Below are positions 58,548-64,000 of a stretch of 64,000 nt of DNA, in pieces. Numbering within the stretch: position 1 is the first letter of the stretch; each line of letters opens with the position of its first letter. Below the pieces are notes generated by a model. That model was given only the letters and a program-made list of their open reading frames with translations, had not been told where the DNA came from and ran no database searches. The DNA is from Lojkania enalia (taxonomy: Eukaryota; Ascomycota; Dothideomycetes; Pleosporales): positions 127,015-191,014 of the forward strand of contig ML986579.1 in NCBI GenBank assembly GCA_010094045.1, in the 5' to 3' direction. A program made the translations under genes and the position numbers.

Positions 58548-59912
58548 ATGTTAGCACCAACATGTCCGATCCCAGAGGTCGACACGGTCCTGTCCCCGTT
58601 CATCAATTCCAGTCAAGCCACCCTTAAGATTCGCAGAGCTCTTACTAGATACCTCGCTGCCAACGCTGCATCCACTGGGACTCAAATGCAATATCAGCAC
58701 CTAAACTATGAATGCCCGCAGAGTCATTCTCGGAGCGTCCGAAAAGCTCAGGAGCTCAAGAATATTCGGCTTAAATACTTGCATGCTCTCGAGCGCCAAA
58801 CCGAGATTCAAGAACGATATCGCAAACTCCGGGAATCGCTTAAAGCCCAGCGAGACGAAAATGTCTTAGATACGCAAACCCAAAATGATTCAAAGTATGA
58901 CAACGAAGTTACGCGGTCTTATGTAGCTCTACTTCGGCATCGCCGACACTTTTCCGAGCTTCAGGTAATCCAGGAAACCATCGAGAAGTTGATGGATACC
59001 AATCCTACTTCTACTCGCAAGGATCCAAAGACCTTAGTGAAGGATATCATCGGAGAACAACCTGAACTCCCTGCTGAGCGTTTAGATTTGCTTTCTCAAC
59101 CCCTAGAAGCCGACTCCTTACTTTTCAGACTACAGAGGGAGGTTATCGAGGCCAAAGCGAACATGGATCAAACCGAGATAGCAGCCCTCGACGTTACAAA
59201 CAAGAATGCCTCCATATGCCCCTCTTTGGAGGAACGAGTTTATGCCCTTGGGTGCGCAAGAGACGAAATGATTGCTTGGATTGAGGGCGAACTTAGCAAG
59301 ATGAATGAGGAGTCTGAGATACTTGAAGACCCCTCACCAGTTAAAAAGTGGTCAGGCGCTGGCCTTCAGATGGACGTCGCGTCTTCTGAAACCCAAATAC
59401 GAGATTCTTACCGCCGGTATTTAACATCGCGATCGGGACTCACTAAAATTCTTGATACCATTCAAAGAGCCTCCAGTACATCTAATCCATCAACAACTAA
59501 TCCGTCTAACGTGCCTCGCCCCATCTCCCCAACCAACGCGTCCGGTTCATTAGAAATAACCCTCAGCGCTCTATCTCATCTACCCCCTCTCATCCAGACA
59601 ATAAGGAACGAGCGATCCCTCCTCCAGGAGGTCGTTTATCTTCAGGCACAAATTTCTGCAGCGGATGAAGAAATTGTCGACACCCTTTCTCGATTGTCTG
59701 AAGAGAGTCACCTTTTAGGTTCTGGCTCAGAAGAACTCACAGCTTGGAGTAAAACGGCAAAGCAAGTCGAAACAAATACCGGAAATGTTATCATCAATGA
59801 GCTGAAGGAGATTCGCCAGGAGTTGGATGGTATCCAAGCAATCGTTGACCTATGCTCACTCCAAAGCACAATGCTGGTCTCTACAAAGAGAAGTGAAGGG
59901 AATTCGTCCTAG
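58548..59912 (+). CDS. Coiled-coil protein of unknown function (454 aa)
   Basis: Single exon from MLAPTCPIPEVDTVLSPF. Much of the sequence is charged heptad-like helix: residues about 60-105 (VRKAQELKNIRLKYLHALERQ, EIQERYRKLRESLKAQ), 125-145, 195-215 and 350-440. A central Ser/Thr/Asn/Pro-rich linker (around residues 305-330) separates two helical halves. No DNA-binding, catalytic or membrane motif was found. Alternating coiled coil and a short N-terminal helix (IRRALTRYLAAN) would fit a spindle, kinetochore or augmin-like subunit, but I cannot assign one. A start further downstream is unlikely, since the early residues fit the helix pattern. Confidence 0.72.
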   Translation: MLAPTCPIPEVDTVLSPFINSSQATLKIRRALTRYLAANAASTGTQMQYQHLNYECPQSHSRSVRKAQELKNIRLKYLHALERQTEIQERYRKLRESLKAQRDENVLDTQTQNDSKYDNEVTRSYVALLRHRRHFSELQVIQETIEKLMDTNPTSTRKDPKTLVKDIIGEQPELPAERLDLLSQPLEADSLLFRLQREVIEAKANMDQTEIAALDVTNKNASICPSLEERVYALGCARDEMIAWIEGELSKMNEESEILEDPSPVKKWSGAGLQMDVASSETQIRDSYRRYLTSRSGLTKILDTIQRASSTSNPSTTNPSNVPRPISPTNASGSLEITLSALSHLPPLIQTIRNERSLLQEVVYLQAQISAADEEIVDTLSRLSEESHLLGSGSEELTAWSKTAKQVETNTGNVIINELKEIRQELDGIQAIVDLCSLQSTMLVSTKRSEGNSS

Positions 59913-60850
59913 TCTAGCTAATCTACCACCACCTCCGGTCGGCACTTATTAACTACGTAAGTCTTAGCCCGAATCGTCGTACAGACAACAATTTTAACAA
60001 TCACAAGACACGCTACATTCAATTACCATGAAGTTTCGTACTAGTAGCCGTAGTCTACACTACCCATGTCTAATCTCAAGATCTTCTCTATCTAGCGTCA
60101 TCTAGCCGAACACTTCTGAATCCTCCAATGGTATATACGTTACAATACGGCTGTTCTATCACTTCACATGGAACCCCTTCTACCTCTCCATATTTCCCCA
60201 CATGTCGATCACGGTAGCCACAATTGTTTCCAGAAGGTTGGCAAGGAAATGTGACCGGGATTCGATAAACAAACATCCTGGTATAGACGGTGCCGTCTCC
60301 TGCATGCTCAATTACACTGTGAGCCCAGATTGGACAGGGCAGCAACAAACCAGGTCGAGGCATACCTCGCGCATTCTGAATATGTGTGCCGTGATCAATC
60401 ATCAAATTAGATTAGGTTGTCTCACTTTCGCCGAGCTATTTAGCCTCAGCGCACCCCGGTCCATGGCAATTCTTTTACAAGCGGCTCAATCACTTCACTT
60501 TTTTGACTGCCGTACTCAGCCTGAAACCTACCCAAAACGGGCTACTTCCATCAAAAGGCGACAAATTACTGTCGTCGGATATGCTAGCCGCAAATTGCAA
60601 TCTCGCGCACAGAGATTGGCCAGTCGATATTATTGCGTAAAGACGCATTCCATATTTTCATATAGTATATACAATGGCAAATCGGTAGATATTGAACTAT
60701 AGACTGATCAGAGGAAACCCCAGGACCGAGCCATAATTTCATGATCCGCCACTGCGGGGTGGTATCCTCCACACATAAAGGGCTTGGGTGGGCTCTTTGC
60801 TTGATGGTAGCAGGATTCAGTTTCGCGAGGTGTCCTCTTTGCGGCCCAGC
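59913..60850. promoter_or_regulatory. Upstream region of the AA8-AA12 gene
   Basis: About 940 bp between two plus-strand genes. AT-rich with scattered short frames on both strands. It should hold the promoter of the secreted dehydrogenase; no specific site is claimed. Confidence 0.4.
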
Positions 60851-62961
60851 ATGCGTTCTGTACAATTTTTCGGCAGTGTTCTCGCACTGTCTGGCTATGG
60901 TGGGCAATCTCCTTACGACTAGAAACTTTCTCTATTGACCATCCCAATAGCTCTTAGCCAGGATCCACAAACAAATGTCCAATGCGATTCATCAAATTTC
61001 TGCTTCTCGGTGTATACAGATGCAGAGTCCGGCTCAAGCTTCGGCATTGCGCTTCCAGCCATGGTCCGCGACCCCTTTGACGCGGTCATATCCATAACTT
61101 CGCCCCTGAAAAACACCTGGACTGGCTTTTCATGGGGAGGGAATATGGTATGGAACCCGCTTACCGTTGCTTGGGCCAACGGGGAATCTGCAACAGCTTC
61201 CTCTCGTTTCGCTTTGTAAGCTTGTTTATCGACGTATAAAGAAGCTTGCTGACACTCTTCAGTGGTATCAGCCTTCCTCAACCCTACGATGGGGCAGAGC
61301 ATTTCTACATGAAGGGAACTGAGACGAACAGCACGCACTATAAACTAGTCGCGCTATGCAAAGGATGTACTGGCTGGCAGAGCAATGAGGACGTCCGTTT
61401 CTTCCTCAATGGTAGCAGTACGGTTCAATTTGCCTGGGCTTACGGCGTTTCAGCGGTGGAAAACCCGGCGAGCAACACATCAGCCTTCAACGTCCATCAA
61501 GCTTATGGGAAGTGGTACCACAACCTAGGTTCTGCCCGCAACGTAAATTTCGATAGCTGGGTCAAAAGCAACCTGTTGCCATCCGCGCCAGTCGCCTCTA
61601 GCAGCGCGGTGTCAAGCTCAGTGCCGACGAGCACAATTGTTACAAGCGTCAGACCAAGTAGTACCCCTCAACCACAGGGCAAGATTCCATCAAATTGCAA
61701 TGCTGGAAACCCTGCGTTCCAGTCAGTCCTCGCTAGTGGCTGGAAGGGTACCAAAGTTCTGGGCGGTTTGACTAGCCCCCGGAGCATCCAATTCGATAAT
61801 GCAGGCAACATGCTCGTTGTTCAGTCCGGCAGGGGCATCACTTACCACGTAATGAGCGCTGATGGGTGCGTCGCATCGAGCAAGACATTGATTTCTTTGA
61901 ACAGTCTTAATCATGGCATTGCGCTGAGCCCCGACGGCAAGACCTTGTATGCCAGCTCCATGACTCAGGCCTATTCTTGGCCATACGACGCGGCTGCCGG
62001 CACAGTTGGCACTCGGACAACCATTATTACTGGAATGTATAATGGAGGATCACATTTAACACGCACACTCGCAATAGCCCCAAATCAACCAAACTTGTTG
62101 GTTGTATCGCACGGCTCGAACGCGAACATTGATACAGCTTCCGCCAGCGCAAGCACTGGGCGTGCTATTATTAAGGTCTTCGATTTGACCAAGGTTCCAA
62201 GCGGCGGCTACAACTATCCTTCTACCGGTTGGACTGCGGGATATGGGCAGCGCAATGAGGTCGGAATGTGTTTCGACAGCAACAACATGTAAAGTTAGCC
62301 CTACTCTAATATGGCCAAACGTTCTAACAAACCCATTAGGCTGTGGGGTGTTGAGAACAGCGGAGATGACTTCAGGAGAAATGGCGTAGACATTCACCAG
62401 AACAACCCGGGCGAGAAGATCCACTACATGGGCGATATCAGCAAGCCAAATAACAACTGGTATGGCTACCCAGTCTGCTTCACAGTCTGGCAACCCAGCG
62501 ACTTCGGGGATAAGCAATTCAAAGTCGGCGATTGGTTCGTCCAGAGCCCAAACAGCACTTTTAACGACGACACCTGCTATGAAAGGGCGACCGCTCCCGC
62601 TCTTACTCTCTTCCCTCACTCGGCTCCGATCGACTGTAAGTTTGATGCCGATAGCTCCAACATGTATATTACCTACCACGGCTCCTGGAACCGACAGCCA
62701 ACGACAGGCTTCAAAGTCGTCCAGGTAAAATTCCAGAAGCGCTCCGACGGTACGTACTGGCCCGTCGAACCCCTCACCAGCACCACTGCCGCCAAGGACA
62801 TATTCTACAACCCAGATGTTACCAGGTGCCAGGGCAACGGACCGTTCTTTAGCTCCGGATGCTTCAGGCCCGCGGGTCTGGGCTGGGATAGCCAGCGCCG
62901 GTTGTACATGACTAGTGATATCTCGTCCAATGGCGAGATCTGGGTGCTCGGCACTTCGTAA
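60851..62961 (+). CDS. Secreted haem/PQQ sugar dehydrogenase, AA8-AA12 (653 aa)
   Basis: Extracellular oxidoreductase: an AA12 PQQ-dependent domain oxidises sugars and passes electrons through an AA8 cytochrome b to acceptors such as lytic polysaccharide monooxygenases. Exons 60851..60899, 60951..61215, 61263..62288, 62340..62961. The signal peptide is about residues 1-19, completed across intron 1. The AA8 domain is about 20-205; the haem ligands are expected at Met82 (in GGNMVWNPLTVAWANG, like the cellobiose dehydrogenase cytochrome) and His183 (in FNVHQAYG). A Ser/Pro/Thr linker is about 212-245. The AA12 beta-propeller follows (ASGWKGTKVLGGLTSPRSIQ, SLNHGIALSPDG, ITYHGSWNRQP, FRPAGLGWDSQRRLYMTSD). 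No cellulose-binding module is present. It is convergent with a sugar transporter gene. Confidence 0.87.
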
Positions 62962-63357
62962 GTTGATGGCCGAGCATGGAATAATCTATACATATCATCA
63001 TTAGATCTTGGTACTGGTTTTGTATATCTCTATTACCAAATTGAAGTTTGTCACACTTCATGCCTTCTCTCATGTTGTTGTCTGCGTGCCTTGTTATACG
63101 TGTGCCGGTGCTCGTCTGTAGAGACTCTGTCTGGACTTGAGCGTGTACTTATGAATTCACGTTTAGACGTTAAGGGTTTAGAGTGTGGGTCTGGGAAAGA
63201 GGAGGTGAGGGTAGGATAGGTCCGAGCATTGGGTATGCCGTAGAAGTTAAGCGGGCAAGAACCATCCGTAGCTCGCAACGTTAAAACGATTTGCTGGTGG
63301 TCAAAGACGAGGTAAATTGCGATCAGGGTTCACATTACCATCGGGAAACGATAAAGA

Positions 63358-63358
63358 A

Positions 63359-63387
<29 letters not shown>
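63358..63387 (+). repeat. (ATG)10 microsatellite
   Basis: Ten perfect ATG units in a 3' intergenic region, likely length-variable between strains. Confidence 0.95.
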
Positions 63388-63389
<2 letters not shown>

Positions 63390-63485
63390 AGAAACTTCAA
63401 TGTTATAATACCTCGATAGAATGTCAGAATCTATCTAAATCATGAAGGGAATGCAAGCTTCTCACACCCCATACCCACTCGTACG

Positions 63486-63506
63486 AAAAAAAAAAAAAAA
63501 AAAAAA
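63486..63506 (+). repeat. Poly-A run, 21 nt
   Basis: A run 21 bp beyond the sugar transporter stop; in that gene's sense it is a T run. Confidence 0.9.
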
Positions 63507-63527
63507 TAAAGAAAAAAGAGAACGCTT

Positions 63528-64000
63528 CTACGCCTCCATCACCTTCTCAGCCTGACCCTCAAAATGCGCAACACTCCTCTTCCTATACGCCGCATCCTCC
63601 GCTTGTGCCAGACTCATATGCCGTTTCCCGGCATCCACATCCTGGACATCTTGGAAGGACACGGTGGGCACGAAGCCAGGCGACTTCCACGCGTGGGCGA
63701 CTTTTCCGTAGAGCTCGTCGACCTGCTCGAGGGCGAGGCCTTTGGTCTCGTAGATCATGGTCCAGACGAAGAAGATGCAGATGAAGCAGCAGCCGCCCCA
63801 AATGAAGAAAACCTTGGCGCCGAGGTCGGCATTACCAGGGCCTGGGTTGACGAGGTACGGCGTCGCGTACCCGATGGCCCAGTTCAGGAGCCAGTTGGAG
63901 GCCGTCGTCATGGAGAGCGATTTGGCGCGGACCTTGAGGGGGAAGATCTCACCCGTGACGACCCAGGCTACCGGCCCCCAGGAGCAGGCGAAGAAGAAAA
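63528..64000 (-). CDS. MFS sugar transporter, C-terminal part (cut by window end)
   Basis: Only the last 156 codons are present; the gene continues past 64000. The sequence PVAWVVTGEIFPLKVRAKSL is the conserved loop and start of helix 11 of the fungal sugar porter family. Two membrane helices follow (NWLLNWAIGYATPYL and KVFFIWGGCCFICIFFVWTM), then the signature YETKGLALEQVDELY (the PETKG-type motif, here YETKG). A 70-residue cytosolic tail ends the protein. This is the profile of proton-coupled or facilitated hexose carriers in the plasma membrane. Substrate cannot be told from this part. Its 3' end faces that of the AA8-AA12 dehydrogenase. Confidence 0.92.
   Translation of the reverse strand, partial: FFFACSWGPVAWVVTGEIFPLKVRAKSLSMTTASNWLLNWAIGYATPYLVNPGPGNADLGAKVFFIWGGCCFICIFFVWTMIYETKGLALEQVDELYGKVAHAWKSPGFVPTVSFQDVQDVDAGKRHMSLAQAEDAAYRKRSVAHFEGQAEKVMEA

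Larger units (their letters stand above)
62962..63527. other. Convergent 3' region with ATG microsatellite and poly-A
   Basis: Holds the 3' flanks of the dehydrogenase (+) and sugar transporter (-) genes, an (ATG)10 repeat and an A21 run. Confidence 0.5.

Noticed and set aside
1..64000. tRNA, rRNA, CRISPR arrays, transposase or reverse transcriptase genes
   Set aside because: Looked for tRNA box-like motifs, repeat-spacer patterns and mobile-element protein motifs by eye on both strands; none convincing.

Overview
The window is nuclear DNA from a filamentous ascomycete (Pezizomycotina). The evidence is one gene every 2-3 kb on both strands, many short introns (46-139 bp, one of 219 bp) with GT..CTAAC..AG signals, and proteins typical of moulds: a RlmA-type MADS factor, a Msb1/Mug8 protein, a Sur7/PalI protein, and an AA8-AA12 secreted dehydrogenase. 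I cannot name the species. No phage, plasmid, CRISPR, tRNA, rRNA or intact transposon was recognised.

Layout. 1-4448: no gene seen. 4449-5725: C2H2 zinc-finger protein. 6753-10321: AMP deaminase. 10938-13437 (-): protein O-mannosyltransferase Pmt4. 14100-15295 (-): UDP-GlcNAc transporter of the Yea4 type. 16179-18000 (-): PP2A B subunit, divergent from ribosomal protein L3 (18583-19924). 20835-23105: succinate dehydrogenase flavoprotein. 23851-25386 (-): proteasome ATPase Rpt1, divergent from chaperonin CCT4 (25721-27533). 29139-30729 (-): conserved fungal protein. 32457-34715 (-): ELMO/CED-12 protein. 35069-35974: Cys-rich protein with a frame-disrupted 5' part. 36757-37041: small ORF with a 10-N assembly gap flanked by an 80-bp repeat. 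38085-39620 (-) and 40897-41718: two disordered fungal proteins, divergent. 42765-43746: Sur7-like membrane protein. 44608-45897 (-): penta-EF-hand protein. 46748-48528 (-): RlmA. 48529-51913: long upstream region with a possible broken gene. 51914-55364 (-): Msb1/Mug8. 56766-58000 (-): conserved protein of unknown function. 58548-59912: coiled-coil protein. 60851-62961: AA8-AA12 dehydrogenase. 63528-64000 (-): C-terminus of a sugar transporter.

Most genes are housekeeping: purine salvage, translation, respiration, protein folding and proteolysis. A second theme is the cell surface and polarity: Pmt4, the UDP-GlcNAc carrier, PP2A-B, ELMO, Sur7, RlmA and Msb1 all act in wall synthesis, secretion or polarised growth in fungi. 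I read this as loose proximity, not an operon-like cluster. The right end, a secreted haem/PQQ sugar oxidoreductase beside a sugar carrier, is the most niche-related part.

Exon boundaries were derived by hand from splice signals, phase arithmetic and remembered family conservation. All multi-exon models sum to a whole number of codons. Notable points are an 8-nt internal exon in rpt1, two GC-AG introns, a stop-free 99-nt intron in pmt4, and two loci whose coding signal jumps frame. I found no convincing wholly new biological system; the best leads are the frame-disrupted loci, the gap-flanking repeat and the uncharacterised protein at 56766-58000.
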